Positions 10,169-22,004 of a DNA stretch of 58,500 bases are shown piece after piece; the stretch's first letter is position 1, and every line of letters starts with the position of its first letter. Source of the stretch: Cristatella mucedo (Eukaryota > Bryozoa > Phylactolaemata > Cristatellidae); NCBI GenBank assembly GCA_009760855.2, contig WPIO01000015.1, positions 5,710,001 through 5,768,500 of the forward strand. The letters are read 5' to 3'. The translations under genes and the position numbers were made by a program. The notes below the pieces were generated by a model. That model did no database searches. It was not told the DNA's origin and worked only from the letters and a program-made list of their open reading frames with translations.

Positions 10169-11760
10169 ATTAAATGCTGTGGTACATAAATGCGTTTTTA
10201 GTTTCTGCTTAAATGTGTTCAAGTCAGGAAATACCTTAATGCAAGTCGGAAGTGAGTTCCGCACTTTGGGAGCATACGCACTAAAGGCACGGTCTCCAAA
10301 TGATTTAAGGTTTGTACGATGTAAAGGTAAACAGTTAATTTCCGAAAAGCGGGTGGTACAATGCTTAGCCTGATGATAGATAGTTTAGAGGTGGCATCTC
10401 TGTCTAAAAATGCCCGAATTTCGGCAATGCCATGCTGGTAGAAGTTGTCAAACTTTACTGCGATGCTAATGTGGTCGTCTAATGATAGGTCACTTTGGAA
10501 CAGGACACTTCGATTTCGTGCAGATCCAACAGGAAATATGCTGGCGGTGCTGATTTGAAGCGTTAGATTTTAGTGATTTCTTAGTAATTTAGTAGTTTCT
10601 GAATCACACTTGGTTTGCCCATAACTATTAATCTGGTTTTTATTGTCATTCAGTTTAAGAAAAAGATTGCTACCATCCATATACGGATGTCAGCAATATA
10701 TGCAATGTGGTAGTTAAGAAAATTCTGCATCTAGAGGGCTGGGATAGATCAATGCATATGCGCATCTGAGTGTAATCAATATAGAATTAAAAGCCTAGAT
10801 TGTACCTGGCAATCACAACGATAGGACGGAGATTAAAAGCAGTCAAATTAACCGGGCCGATCACAGACCCCTATGATACCCTTCCTACAGTAGCTCCTCG
10901 GATTCTCTTTTTCCGTTCACATCAATATTCCAAAGTCTCCCACTGACAAAATAATAGTAATAATGATAATAATAAAACACTTTATTGAGCAGCCTCAGAG
11001 ATCTTAATCTCTTTCTAGGTGCTTTACATTTTCTGGAAAATAGGGCTTAAGCCATTGCAATGCAGTAACAGCGATGTCCAGGCGAGATGAGAGGCGCTCG
11101 AGAAGGTATTGGTGATAGACAGTACCGAAAACTGCCGAAAGATCGAGCGAAACAAGTAGAGAGACTCCCTAAGTCTGCCATGACTCTTTCCAGGGCATTC
11201 GATAGGAACAGTAGTATGGGATCCGTACGCGGTCAGATATGCAAAATTTTCAAAATAATAGGCGATGATAGCATGAAGTTGTAGGAGAAAATTTAGTCAA
11301 GTGCCTTGATGTAAGTGTGGTAACATGAACCACGAGAGAAACTGAGTCAGTCAGTGCCCAAAATTTGGTGCTGAATACGTCAGATAAGTTATCAAACTGA
11401 ATTTTAAAGTCAGCCATAACGAGTAAAGATCAATTTTTCTTGCTCACAGAATCGAAACTGGATCTGAGAAATCTGAGATTAAAGAGGGCTTGTACTTGGG
11501 GGTAATGGGGGTTACTACTGCCATCTTTGCCAGCTTGTTGTAGGACGAACTCAAAACAATAGATTCGAAAGACTTAATTGAGTGGATTGAAAACGGCTTA
11601 GAATTGAAGGACGAGCATGCGATGGCGACTACTTAGCCACCGATTTTGATCGATCTATGGGTACAAAAGGAGTATCCAGCTTGAGTTTCGTCGTTAATAG
11701 TCAGGCAGTTAACCAATGTCAATCTGGCCTTGATCTAGGTAAACACTTCGAGGCCTCTTT
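10165..11760 (-). mobile_element. Family A L2 LINE, long decayed copy with endonuclease remains
   Basis: Read on the - strand, about 11740-11280 shows apurinic-endonuclease-like blocks in shifting frames: TWL, then NDETQAGYSF, GG...VAIAC, SFESIVLSSSYN, then LLVMADFKIQFDNLSDVFST. The LLVMGDFNIH pattern is the catalytic Asp-Asn region of LINE endonucleases. After a gap come an LERVMAD remnant (about 11190), the AAFD-region DNA at 11080-11150 and the RT C-terminal/UTR region to 10165. It is interrupted by a short L2 tail at 10947-11045 and has an internal deletion between LERV and GRVS. It is the only family A endonuclease evidence in the window. Confidence 0.65.
10947..11045 (-). mobile_element. 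Solo L2 3' tail nested in a decayed L2
   Basis: On + it reads (taa)n, then cactttattgagcagcctca, then tctttctaggtgctttacat, i.e. only the family A terminal hairpin and tail. The host L2 sequence cccactga resumes after it at cttaagccattgcaatgcag. Confidence 0.65.
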
Positions 11761-11894
11761 TAGTAACATTCTCCCTTAGTAATAGGATTATATTGCACAT
11801 TAAGGGGGGACTCCAAAGACAAGCAGTTATTGCGACGAGGCGCAGGAGTTATAGCAGGCCTGGAAACTAACAAGCTGGAGAGATTCACAGCAGT

Positions 11895-12015
11895 GCATAA
11901 CATTCGATCGTGCTTCCTTTGCAGTAAAAGTAAAGTGCCTACAAAGAGAATGAGTTTTCTGAGGAGCTATATAAAATGCATTTTTATTTGTGTTACTGTT
12001 ATTACTATTATTAAG
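11895..12015 (+). mobile_element. L2 3' tail fragment
   Basis: attcgatcgtgcttcctttg, then gtaaagtgcctacaaagaga and an ATT-type tail to about 12013. Divergent. Confidence 0.6.
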
Positions 12016-12242
12016 GATAATTGCTCAGGGGGATTTAATAAAATTCTGGGAAGCCCAAATGAGTGGGGCCTCCGATACAAGCTCCCTCGAACGCTCGACG
12101 GCGTTTTTCTTCTTATAATGCCTACTTCATTGACCTTAGTAACAGCAATCCCATCTATGAATGCATATGAGTGACGATAAAGAAACGTTCATCGGTATCC
12201 ACGATAGCACGTAATTGGCAGGTCACTAGCAGTCAGAGAATC

Positions 12243-12299
12243 CAACGCCTCTGCCGCCTCTGCCGCCTCTGCCGCCTCTGCCGCCGCCGCCTCCGCTGG
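12243..12299. repeat. (GCCTCT)n/(GCC)n microsatellite
   Basis: Hexamer gcctct with gcc variants occurs in at least seven tandem units; it produces the Arg-Gln-Arg run of a spurious - strand frame. Confidence 0.85.
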
Positions 12300-13960
12300 C
12301 GTGGTAGAGCCAGCCCCAAGCAGTAAGCGTTTACGTGTCCATATGCACGCAGTTTCTCATGCACTGCGGTCAAACAGAAAAGCTTTAAACAGCTCTTAGC
12401 TGTATCGCTTTTTGCGTACGATGTTCGAAAGAGCTTCAATCTGTCGGAAGAGAATTCGGCAATGGACAAGAAATGGTAGTAGCGCTCGGTGTCGCCGGCA
12501 AAAATGAACTTGCAGCCATATTCATGGTCAGCTTCAGACACTTAGTCGATTCTGTTTTTGCACAGCCACAACTGAATTTTATTATTCCAACCGAGACAGA
12601 ACCATGGAGCTATTAAGGTCTTTACCAAGCCAACGTGGTAGACAGTCCCTTATGTTAAACAGGATAATGCCTAACTGAGGGGGGTGTCTTATAATGGTAC
12701 TGTTAAGCTTAAGCAGTAACCTATATGATAGCTATATTCCGAGCTCAAGATGGCGGTTGCAAAGTCACTTAGTTCAGCAGCATGCTTATACATTTTGGTT
12801 GGGAACATTTCCCCCTGAACGTTTCCCTCGCCCGGACAATTCCCCTCCCCGGACATTACCCCCTGGGGTAATGTAGGACATTTCCCTGTGGGAAATGTCC
12901 TACAACCATAAATTCTTATCCGTAGGAATTTGATTTTGTCACCGTTCAGCTTCAGAAAATTAGCGAAAGGGATTGAATGTTCAACGAGGCGCGTATCTGA
13001 GGTATCAGTCGGTGCGACTGAGTCCGGTGTTTAGATATCAGGTATCTGCAGTTGATTATTGTTAGCCGAGAAGGGATTATCATTATCATATCTTTATAGT
13101 AATAACTAATGATCATTAGCCGAGAGGTTACAGCTGCTGCTTCCGAATCTCTTTTGCCAGAGAGGCTTCAGGTGTAAATAGAGATCGGTGAAAGACCAAG
13201 AAATTATTCGTGTGGTCTCTAGTCTACTGAATACTCGTATCCCACCGGTCTCTAGTCTACTGAATGTGACATGATCACCAAACAATACGGATTGATAACT
13301 ATCAAAAAAGCAGTATTTGAACCACGCCGTGCCTCGTCCGCCAGGCGAACAATTTTTCTAAATATATTGTGACCAATATTTGTAAACGCAAGTTACCGAT
13401 CAGACAAGACTAGAGCAGTGACATTACCATCTCCTTTTCTGCCATAGAATGTCATCCGTGACACATAGGACAGTAGTTTCAGTCAATGGTTTCGCTTGAA
13501 TACCTGCTGAAATTTTTCTGAAATTCAAAATTAATTTTTGTAAACTTGTTTCGCTAGCTGCCCAACGAAAATCTTCTTGTCAATCTTGGACAAAAAAGGA
13601 ATTGAGACTGGGAGATATTTTTTCTGGATTATTAGAAGTCAAACCAGATTTTTTTAAACATCCGTCGAACGATAGCAGATTTGAAAGAGTCTATAACCAG
13701 CTATTCATCGAGCAAAGCATTGAAAACCTGAGCTAAGGACGTAAGAGTAAGTTTGTCCACCAGCGAAGACCAGAGAAGGGATCGCAGATTGTGTCTTCAG
13801 GTGACGATCTCTTTTTAATGCACTTAAATACGCACGCAAGACATAGAATTCGTGTGAGCGTCCAGGTATTCAACCACAGCCGCATATGAAGTTGCCGAGC
13901 ACCGGAGGGGAATAAAAGTATCCCTTAATACCTTATATTAGTAGAAACAGGCAGAGAAGC
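12300..13960. other. Unassigned intergenic DNA
   Basis: Contains the palindrome pair at 12853-12901 and otherwise no gene or known repeat that I can support. A direct repeat (ctctagtctactgaat, near 13218 and 13250) is present. Confidence 0.3.
12853..12901. repeat. Two back-to-back perfect palindromes
   Basis: ACATTACCCC/GGGGTAATGT (12853-12874, 2-base spacer) is followed at once by AGGACATTTCCC/GGGAAATGTCCT (12875-12901, 3-base spacer). Upstream, 12811-12850 carries variants of the same motif (gggaacatttcccc, ggacaattcccc). Confidence 0.85.
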
Positions 13961-14600
13961 CGACATGGTCTACGCTCGAACGAAGAGTAGGCTTTCTATC
14001 TATGGATTATTTGCGTGGCTATTTTCAGCGAGTAATTCGTCTGAGTCAAGCGATTGCAAGCAGAGTAGCGCTCCGGAAGAGAAGCAGGGGGCTAGAGGCT
14101 GTAGCGTTACGTCGCCGCCCTGCATTGACGTCTTCTTCACCTCTGGCAGGTTAGAGTACTACGTCTGGCCAAGGGCTGTCAAACTCGCTTTGAGAGTGAT
14201 TATAGCCTTGCTTGTGGGTATTCCACTCAGCATTTGACGTCCGTTTTGGTTTTAAGTAAACTTTAGGCATAGCTGTGCTAAAAAATGTGTGACTTTATTT
14301 AAGAAATTGCACGATCGCAAAACTTCGCACGTTAATTCATACTTCATACTTTCTGCTCTATACGTAGCGTGTATTGCGAAGGCGCGTCTCCCCCGATGAT
14401 CTGACGTCGGGCGGTAAAGTGGCCATCATTGCCGACTGCGGACCTACATGCTGAAAGGTCGGTAAGACGACGGAAGAAAGGCCATTCTTATCCTTAGGTA
14501 CACGTGGAATTTTCCAGCTACAAGTGCGACAGAGGCGGAGGGTGTAAGACAAGCAGTGATGCTATCGCCTGAAACAGAGGGAGAGACAGAGAAGGAAAGA
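13961..14600. other. Unassigned stretch with a 90-codon frame
   Basis: A + frame at 13965-14237 (90 codons) has a hydrophobic end (VIIALLVGIPLSI), but no family, no splice context and no neighbours support it. Treated as noncoding. Confidence 0.2.
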
Positions 14601-14712
14601 AACGCGTGAAGGGAAAGGGTGGAGGAAGGGAGAGAGGAAGGGAGGAAAGGAGAGATAGGCTATGGAACGGGCGACGTGCGAAAAGCGGCGAGAGAGTCGG
14701 AAATCGAAAGAG

Positions 14713-14856
14713 ATGAAGGTGAAGGAAGAGGTGAAGGTGAAGGAAGAGATGAAGGTGAAGGAAGAGGTGAAGGTGAAGGAAGAGGTGAAGGTGAAGGAAG
14801 AGGTGAAGGTGAAGGAAGAGATGAAGGTGAAGGAAGAGGTGAAGGTGAAGGAAGAG
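14713..14856. repeat. 18-bp minisatellite, 8 units
   Basis: Eight exact-length units of (a/g)tgaaggtgaaggaagag. Because 18 is a multiple of three, several frames stay open through it (VKVKEE, GEGEGR and, on the - strand, LFLHLH), which explains three overlapping spurious frames at 14518-15081. Confidence 0.95.
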
Positions 14857-14859
14857 CGG

Positions 14860-15990
14860 CAACGCGAGCGCGCACGGAAAGCCAGAGCAAGTAGAGTGGT
14901 AAGGTGCGCGACGAGCGCTCGTGCGCGAGCTGCCGCTTGCGTGCACGCGCTGCTCGCGAGCAGAGCTGAGCCGCGAATGTGAAGGCCGCTTGCTTTTGTT
15001 CCTTCGACAGAGCGGAAGGGACAGAGGCGCCTCGTTTGAAGTCGCGGCTCTAGCGGTGCTTGACCTCGTGCGCGAGATCAAACCGACCTGCGCTCGTTAG
15101 GGTCTGTGAGCAGGTAAGGGTGCGCACTCCGCCCGGAGGCTGGAGCGCATCTGTTAGCGCTTAAGCAGCGCGAAGGTGAATCGAGACCCTGAAAACGTGG
15201 CAGTGCGCCATCAGCAGGTTGAGCCCCGGAGCAATTATCACTGCCCGGCACCTTCCTTCAAGGCCAATTTATCGCGTACCCGATGCAAACGTGGCTACCT
15301 GTGTTGCGCAAATTAGTAAGTTAAAGTCATAAAGACTTGGCATGACGTTAAATTGATGGCAGAGCCAATTGCCAAGAGCGAGTTCCGGGAAATTGCTCAC
15401 GATTCCCGCCCACATTAGCGCACAGCCCTATAGGTTAATTCGTTCGTAATTAGGCGCTGATTAGAAGCCGGCGGTTCGTTATATCGAAAAGAAAGGTGCG
15501 CCGAAGACGCTGGCGATGCTCTAAATGGCAGGCGCGCTTTGAACTTGTCGCTCCTTCAGGTGTGGCGCGCGCGCGCGCACTATTCTGACTGGCGTATATT
15601 GCTTGTATCGAGCGAGAGCGATCCAGATCATCGGCTGACGGGGGCCCTGGCGAATGTGGCCTGGCAATAGTGGCTTTAGATGTGGACGTCGACTCGCGCT
15701 ATCGGCGTGGATGGCGAATGCCGACGGCCGCCAACGTTCCGCGTTTAATTCCGCTCAAAGTAAAGGTGCCATTTTCGCCCGCGGTCCGTTAAATGGCTGC
15801 GAATGTCTGCCTTGACTACGCAACTATTGCCTTGGCCACGCGTGGAGAACGAGCAAACAGGTGTACCCTAATGTAAGCTGAGCTGACTGGCGGAAGCCAT
15901 TCGCAGCAAAGAGTCCTGAATAAAGCAAGTACGCTAAAAAGGCACACGGCCAAGCGGGGGCCAAGAGCATGGAAATTTTTTTTGAAGTAT
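14860..15990. other. GC-rich intergenic DNA
   Basis: CpG-rich, with an alternating (CG)n run at about 15567-15579 (potential Z-DNA). No gene was recognised; possible regulatory DNA. Confidence 0.3.
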
Positions 15991-16004
15991 GATCATGACG
16001 AGCC

Positions 16005-16120
16005 AGTTGCATGCTGACCCTAAGCATGTCACCCCTAACCATGTTACGCTTGGGGTTCGTTGAGCATGCTACCGCTAACCATTCGATCGTGCTTCCTTTA
16101 TAGCAAATGCAAAGTGTAAA
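16005..16120 (+). mobile_element. L2 3' UTR fragment
   Basis: gcatgctgaccctaagcatg, aaccatgttac and cgatcgtgcttcctttatag match family A-like UTRs; the terminal hairpin is lost. Confidence 0.5.
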
Positions 16121-16284
16121 CTTCCTCCCCGTGATAGAGAACGGCCGGGCCTTCTTCGGAGGGTCAGTAAGAACCTCCCTGCATCCTGCGTTCACCCTAT
16201 CAACAGTTCGGCTATCAAACCTACGTAAGTTTAAAGCACCGATTAGCACTTGCTTCGGTAGTAGCTCGCATGCGGTGCCTAAGC

Positions 16285-16862
16285 ATATTCTAGTTTGTAT
16301 ATCTCAGAGGTTTGACTGCGTGTCTTCTTTGCTAAAAGAGCTAGGATGGCTGTCGGTTGATCAACAGATGCTGAGCAAAGTTCTTTCGCTGACCCGCAAG
16401 GCCAAGGCCACGGCTTGGCTTGTCCGTACCTAGCTGAACTGCTGCACAGTTTCAGCCTCCTCGTGCCATCAGATCCTATATGCACAATAAATTAGCTGTT
16501 CCATTCCCCCACTTAAAGACCGTTGGTGACAAAAGCTTTAGCTCTGCAGACTTTAGCAAACTGTGGAACTCACTTCAACAATTCTTACGCAACGATAACT
16601 ACTCTCCTACTGCCGACTATGGCTCATCCTTTTCAGTGGTCCTGAGCTGCTACTTCCACGCTACTCACTATCTCAACTGATCTCCTGACTCTGCTATGCT
16701 TCCCACTTTCTCTTTGTTGCGTGAGGCGAAGTCTGTTAGCTACCGAATGCGTACCGAAAGCCGCTTAGGCTGTGAGTGGGCTATGCAAAACTCTCCTGCG
16801 TAACACCCACGTAGTCTTTATGGCTTTGTGGAGTTGCAGACAGAGATGCATTACATTACACT
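16285..16862 (+). mobile_element. Family B L2-like LINE, 3' copy
   Basis: RT C-terminal blocks in broken frames: CVSSLLKELGWLSVDQQMLSK-like at 16318-16381 and NKLAVPFPHLKTVGDKSFSS at 16486-16545. WNSLQQFLRNDNYSPTADYG follows at 16564-16623. The family B UTR (accgaaagccgcttaggctg) and a gcattacattaca end at about 16848-16861 complete it. Confidence 0.8.
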
Positions 16863-16869
16863 TCTTTCA

Positions 16870-19800
16870 AAGCAGTGAAGAACGCGTGCCCTTGTTGGCA
16901 CCTATGACTGGTTGATCACTCCTGGCTTCTTCTGTGGGTCTTGGTAAAGAAATAGAACTTTTCTCAGCTGTTTCAATGGCTTTCCATCCATCTTGGACAT
17001 CCTCCCCTAGTGACGTATGCACCACGTTACCATCGGCAGACGCAAGACCGAAGCAGGACCCTTAAGAAACTGACCGCAAAAACGTGGCTCGAGCAGCACT
17101 GACTGGGATGTCCAGCCATATGCTCGGTTCGGATGAATCCTCTATGCCTGTGCAGTGATCTGACCTCCAGTCAGCCTTTCGATGACAGCCTAGCTATCCA
17201 ACCAAGAAAGAACAAATGTGGTCTGACCCATGACACTTTCTGGCTGAATTTCACAGTGACGGCTCTCAATTCAATAACTGGCACCTTCTAGAGCGGTAGC
17301 CTAGTATAATTCAAGCTGACCATAATGAATTAAGTGCATCTCCTTCTGCAACTTCACAAATCCACCTGGATTAAGTGCGTCTAACTAACACTGGAGATTT
17401 AGTTCTCTAGAATCAGTCTGTATCACTCTCTCGGCCGGTTTGTGTGCGCGAGCGAGCCAAAAGCCCGGGTTTGGATGTACGTATGCCATGAATGTGCATT
17501 TGCTTTCGTGCCCCTGCGACGCATGCGTTTTCGGGGTCATAAGAGGGACACTGCAGACAGTCCCTGGTAACTCTTCGGTAGAGAAGCTTAGACCACTATG
17601 CTCACAGGCGGTCTACGTCTGAATTGTTTGACGGTTAATCCAAGACTGTTTATTATGAAAGCCTGTATAGCATGCGCTATAATACAAAACACTGCCAATC
17701 CTTCCCAGAATTCCGATCCATGTTCATGCAGAATCGTTCCTACTGAAAGCGTCTTTTTCGGCTGCTCATGTCTGATGTCATCATTTGCGTTCAAAGACTT
17801 GCTTACAGCCGCATTTGCTTGCCTTAGGTGCCCCCCCCCCGAGGTCTCGCTCATCGGTAAATTAACGCTGATTAGAGCTACCTGCGAGTCCAGCAGAGGA
17901 CCGGTCCTGCGGCTGTTACCTTCGATGGCCAGCGGTACGCCGGTACACCAAGCTCACCTCTGCTCGATTGCTGTTTCTACTAGTCACGAATGTCTCTAGG
18001 GCTGACGCTTGTGCCTCACGATGACCTCTAGGGTGACCTCTAGGGTGATTCGGCCACCGAGAGGAAATGTATTAGGCTGAACGCAGCTGAGCAGCTGTCT
18101 CGGCTGAGCAACGCAAGCAGGCGCTGTTCAGTCAGCTTCGCTCAAAACAAGCGCTCCGAATCAGCTCCGAGTTTTTGTTCTCCCCTTTTTTTGCTCGGCC
18201 GCCTTTCTCACGGCTCGCTACTCTCATCTGATCTCAGAGCACCTGTTCCCATCGATCTTAAGCGTCCGCTGAACGAGGGCAGATCTAAAATGTCAGGACA
18301 GCACCGCTCGGCCCTAAGCGACCGGCCGACCAGACGTACAAACGATGGCGCCGGTAAGGCGCCGGTAGGGGCGGCGAGTGCGGTCGACCTCGGTGGCACG
18401 GCCGAGGCTCTTGCCGCAACGCATTAGCTGTTTGTCCTAGCCGAGAGATGGCAGAGCGCTCGACCAGTCTGCGCCCTGCCCCCGTTCCCTATGTCATTCC
18501 CATCACGTTGTGCAGCCGCAGTCGTGACCTTCGAACAGTGGGATTTGGACCGGCAGCATTTCCCGTGCCGCGCTTCGCTCGCCTCCGCCAGCGCCCAGCT
18601 TCCCGTAGGAATCGTCGCCCTTCCGGACGGATCGGGAGATCGGGCTGCAGAAGCTTCCGGAAACCCGCCTCCAAGCTGCGGCTTGACGTCGGTCGCCCGA
18701 GCTTCCCGGCCGCTGGCGAACCTGTTGCTTTTTGTACGTCTAGGTAGCCACCCGCTCAGCAGAGGTCCCACATTCGTGAAAGGCCGACAGACGGGAGTCG
18801 AGGACGTTAGCCAAATCTTGACCCTGCTATGTAGTAGCGAAGGAGAGTCAAAAGAAGGACTGGGATCCGTCGTCTGCCCAGCCAGTCAGTGTATCTACCG
18901 GATGCCTCGATCTGGACTAGTCACGTAGCAGCCTTCGTCACTTTGCCTGAGCTTTTTTATCGGCTTTATATTTCGCTTGAGAGCAGTTTTTGTGCTGTAT
19001 GCCTGCGTGCATTGTGCGTATGCATTTTGTAGCGTGTGCGCGAGTGTTCGTGTTCGAAGAGTGAGTGCATGTATGTACATCTGTGCTTTACCGAGGTATT
19101 GCCAGGTAGCACAGTTAAGAACGGGCTCTTCGAGTGATCAGGCCTTGCCGCAGGCATCCTCCATGATAGAGCATCATCGTCCACCCAATGCTGTCTCCCG
19201 CCCCCCCCCCGCCCCACCGGCAACCGTTTCGTCCGCCTCCTTCTAGCAAAGGACATCAATACGATCTCATCGAGATTTCTTTAGCATTTGAGCCGAAGGC
19301 TGCGTAAACTCTTCCTGTTTAGGCAGCCGCTCTCGCGATCCCTCGAGGTTTCTATTACAATAGGACCCTTGCTTGAATCCGAGCTTTTGAATTTGAGTAT
19401 ATCAGACCGCGCGGACCTAATTACGGGAAAAGGCGAAAAAAAGAGCTGCAGGGTTTGGATTCCCGAGATAACATCATCAAATTTAATTTCTGGAAAACAG
19501 CGCTCAGTGGCGACAGCGGCCTCGGGGCAACAGTTTGCCTATTGGCGCCGCTCTCAACTTGCTCTCGCAGGATTCTTCACTACGCGACGGTCTGAGTGTT
19601 GGAAAAGAGTTCTCTCACAGCGCATCTGATCGTTTGTGAATCTTCTCCGAGTCGTCAAACGAGCTCCATTCAAAGGAAGACATGAAGTCACAACAGCTTG
19701 TGACAGAAGACTCTTTTGAGCCCCACGGTATTCGCAAAAAACTCTGCATGTCTAGACCTATGCTCAATCTAGCATGGCCTATTGGACTGTTCATCAACGA

Positions 19801-19980
19801 TTGGTTTGTCGTTCTTTTCTTCATCCTTAGCAACTGCTTGGCCATGGGGTTTCAATACAGCGATATCATTCTGGGCTTCAACTCGCGAATGTCTTTTGAC
19901 AATCAGCAAATCAGCTTTCAGTCCAGGCTATCGCGCGTCAACTTAAGCTAACAGGAGGGCACCCTCGACATGCTGGTCGG
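16870..19980. other. Unassigned intergenic DNA, CpG-rich at about 18100-18800
   Basis: Overlapping frames on both strands in 18190-18930 reflect GC richness. C-runs lie near 17827-17840 and 19199-19211. A 12-base direct repeat gacctctagggt lies near 18022-18046. No domain or splice structure was recognised. Confidence 0.3.
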
Positions 19981-20009
19981 CGCTAGACCTCCCAGACAAT
20001 TCAAGACTG

Positions 20010-20011
<2 letters not shown>

Positions 20012-20065
<54 letters not shown>
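20012..20065. repeat. (GA)n microsatellite
   Basis: About 27 uninterrupted GA dinucleotides. Confidence 0.97.
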
Positions 20066-20068
<3 letters not shown>

Positions 20069-20482
20069 CAAGAGAGTAAGAGAGAGGGAGGGAGGAAGAA
20101 AATACATTAATCCCTCGAAATTCATGCAAAGCATCACCGTAGCTGTGCCGTAGTTACCGCACCGTAGCTGTACCGTATGTAACACTCGTCTCATTTCAAT
20201 CTTTAGTGGGATTTAGTCGTCCGATGCAGTTTATTCTACATCCTATCACCGCTGATTATGTAAACAGCCGGCTGTCACTTTCAGTGACAGTTGGTCCAGC
20301 CCAGCACGTGCGTACCGTACTTACCGAGGCGCCCCCCCCCCCAGAAGCTATCGGCTGTAGCTGCGTCCTCCCTCCAGCCGGCCTTAGGCGAGGCCTTCGG
20401 TTGATTCAGACCCTGTTTTGGCTACTACGGGTTCCAGTGCCAACTCCAAAAAATTTCTCCTAGCATCTTACCAGCTTATTCA

Positions 20483-20486
<4 letters not shown>

Positions 20487-20558
<72 letters not shown>

Positions 20559-20582
20559 ATCTCTCTCTCTCTCTCTCTCTCT
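20487..20582. repeat. (CT)n microsatellite
   Basis: About 48 CT units with two single-base interruptions. It has the opposite strand sense to the (GA)n run about 420 bp upstream, so the two are complementary on one strand. Confidence 0.97.
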
Positions 20583-20663
20583 AGGATGAGCAGCTATGAC
20601 TCGTTGTGGGCAAAGCATCTAAAAATCTGCCAGTAGTAAACGCAGCTGCTGGATCGGTCTTCT

Positions 20664-20770
20664 GGCATGATAATAATAACAATAAATTTGAGTCGGTCTA
20701 TTATAGAATTTAATCTCTTTCTAGGCACTTTATATAAGCTGTAAATCCAAACAAATCCGATGCAATAATT
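20664..20770 (-). mobile_element. L2 3' tail fragment
   Basis: taataataacaataaat and tttaatctctttctaggcac on + are the family A tail in reverse orientation. Confidence 0.65.
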
Positions 20771-20773
20771 TGA

Positions 20774-20969
20774 CTCCTGAAAGGCCTAGCATGGCTGGGC
20801 TCTTTCCTATCTAGCAGAACTATATCTGCCATACACAAGCTTTAAGCCTCCTTTGTGTCCTCTCGAGTCAGTGAATTAGCTGTTTTTCTTTCACTTGGAG
20901 ACTGCTGGCGACATCTGGTGTCATTGCGCTAACCCTGGAACGAAAAACTTAATTCCTCTAAAAAATACC
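20774..20969 (+). mobile_element. Family B L2-like LINE fragment, decayed
   Basis: ggcctagcatggctgggctc and gtcagtgaattagctgtttt follow the family B LAPSYLAELL...NKLAVPFLRLKT order with many changes. Confidence 0.45.
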
Positions 20970-21140
20970 AGTTGATTTAACAGCCTCTTTTTTGCATATC
21001 GGCAGAAGAGTCTTTACGTCTATCACCATCGCTTGCAGCAGCGTTGCAGGACTGCCCAACCGCTGCAGGGTTCGAGCCCACGACCTCGAGACCGAGGTCG
21101 TAAAAAGCAATCGCTTTACCTAGTGTACCATCACGGCTGC
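20970..21140 (-). mobile_element. SINE-1 (tRNA-derived)
   Basis: On the - strand: tRNA-like head (gccgtgatggtacactaggt), palindromic arm cgacctcggtctcgaggtcg, B-box ggctcgaaccc, body and tail ctgttaaatcaac. Confidence 0.8.
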
Positions 21141-21296
21141 TTATTTAACGATGCCCTGGTCTGTTTTGCTCTGACTGAATCTGTTCCGTTGCCATCGACT
21201 TGCGAACTTCCTCTGCAGCTGACCCTGGCCTTCATTTACTTAGCCACTAGACTCACTTGACTGCTCTTCTGCTTCAGCAAAGTCTTCCACTTTTTA

Positions 21297-21425
21297 GTTG
21301 CTCTTCTGCCGCTATGAAATGAGGCTGCAAAATCAGCTAATACAGTGTTACAGTGCATTAGGACTTGAACCCACCAACCGGGTCTATAAGTCGTCACACT
21401 TTACCCCTAAGCTGAGACCCGAGAT
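21297..21425 (+). mobile_element. SINE-1 tail fragment joined to an antisense tRNA-like piece
   Basis: gctcttctgccgctatgaaa and gaggctgcaaaatcagcta (to 21340) are the SINE-1 end in sense. 21358-21425 (aggacttgaacccacc ... ctaagctgag) reads as a tRNA-like head on the - strand. Confidence 0.4.
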
Positions 21426-21429
21426 GTAG

Positions 21430-22004
21430 GGGATTCGCGGCCTGGTGTAGGCGTATCTCGGATGCCTCTCACGCTTTCGTCTCGACGCAAGTACCACGAA
21501 GACATTGCATGCTACGCTAATGCGGTGCGATGCGAATCGATTCGCAAAATTTTTTAAACAGCATGATTTGAACGCGAGGCTTCAGTGACGGCCGAGGCCG
21601 TGACGGCAGCATTAGCCGTCGTCGAGCTAGACGAACTGAGCCTAGCTAGGGAGCTAGGAGAGAGCTCTAGCTAGAGAGCCTAGTTTCAACCCGAAGACTA
21701 AAAACTGCCGATGGCTGTTTGCAAAGAATTTTGAAAAATTCCCTAATCAGCTGCTCCTCAATAATCAGCAACCCCCTTAGTCTCGCCGCGCCGCCGCCGG
21801 CAATGAAGATTCGGTTGTACTTAGTGAAAGTGAAAGTTCTACGTCCAAGTTTCGTCATCCGGACGATTTTAGTCCCAAAATGTGACGAGCTACACTGGGA
21901 ATACTAATTTACCACAACACAAGAATTATTCCCAAGTGCTTCTATGTCCACGTAGTTCCTATTAGATCGGTAGCGGCAGTATGCATGCAGTGTGTACAGA
22001 TTTA
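21430..22004. other. Unassigned spacer
   Basis: Contains tandem-like gagctagg/gagctctagctagagag motifs near 21640-21680 but no gene. Confidence 0.25.

Noticed and set aside
14518-15081. 187-codon - strand frame with LFLHLH repeats and the overlapping + frames
   Set aside because: All are translations of the 18-bp minisatellite and flanking purine-rich DNA; no independent coding evidence.
20418-20636. Ser/Leu-repeat frames over (CT)n runs (also 32870-33088, 19943-20194)
   Set aside because: Simple-sequence translation artefacts.
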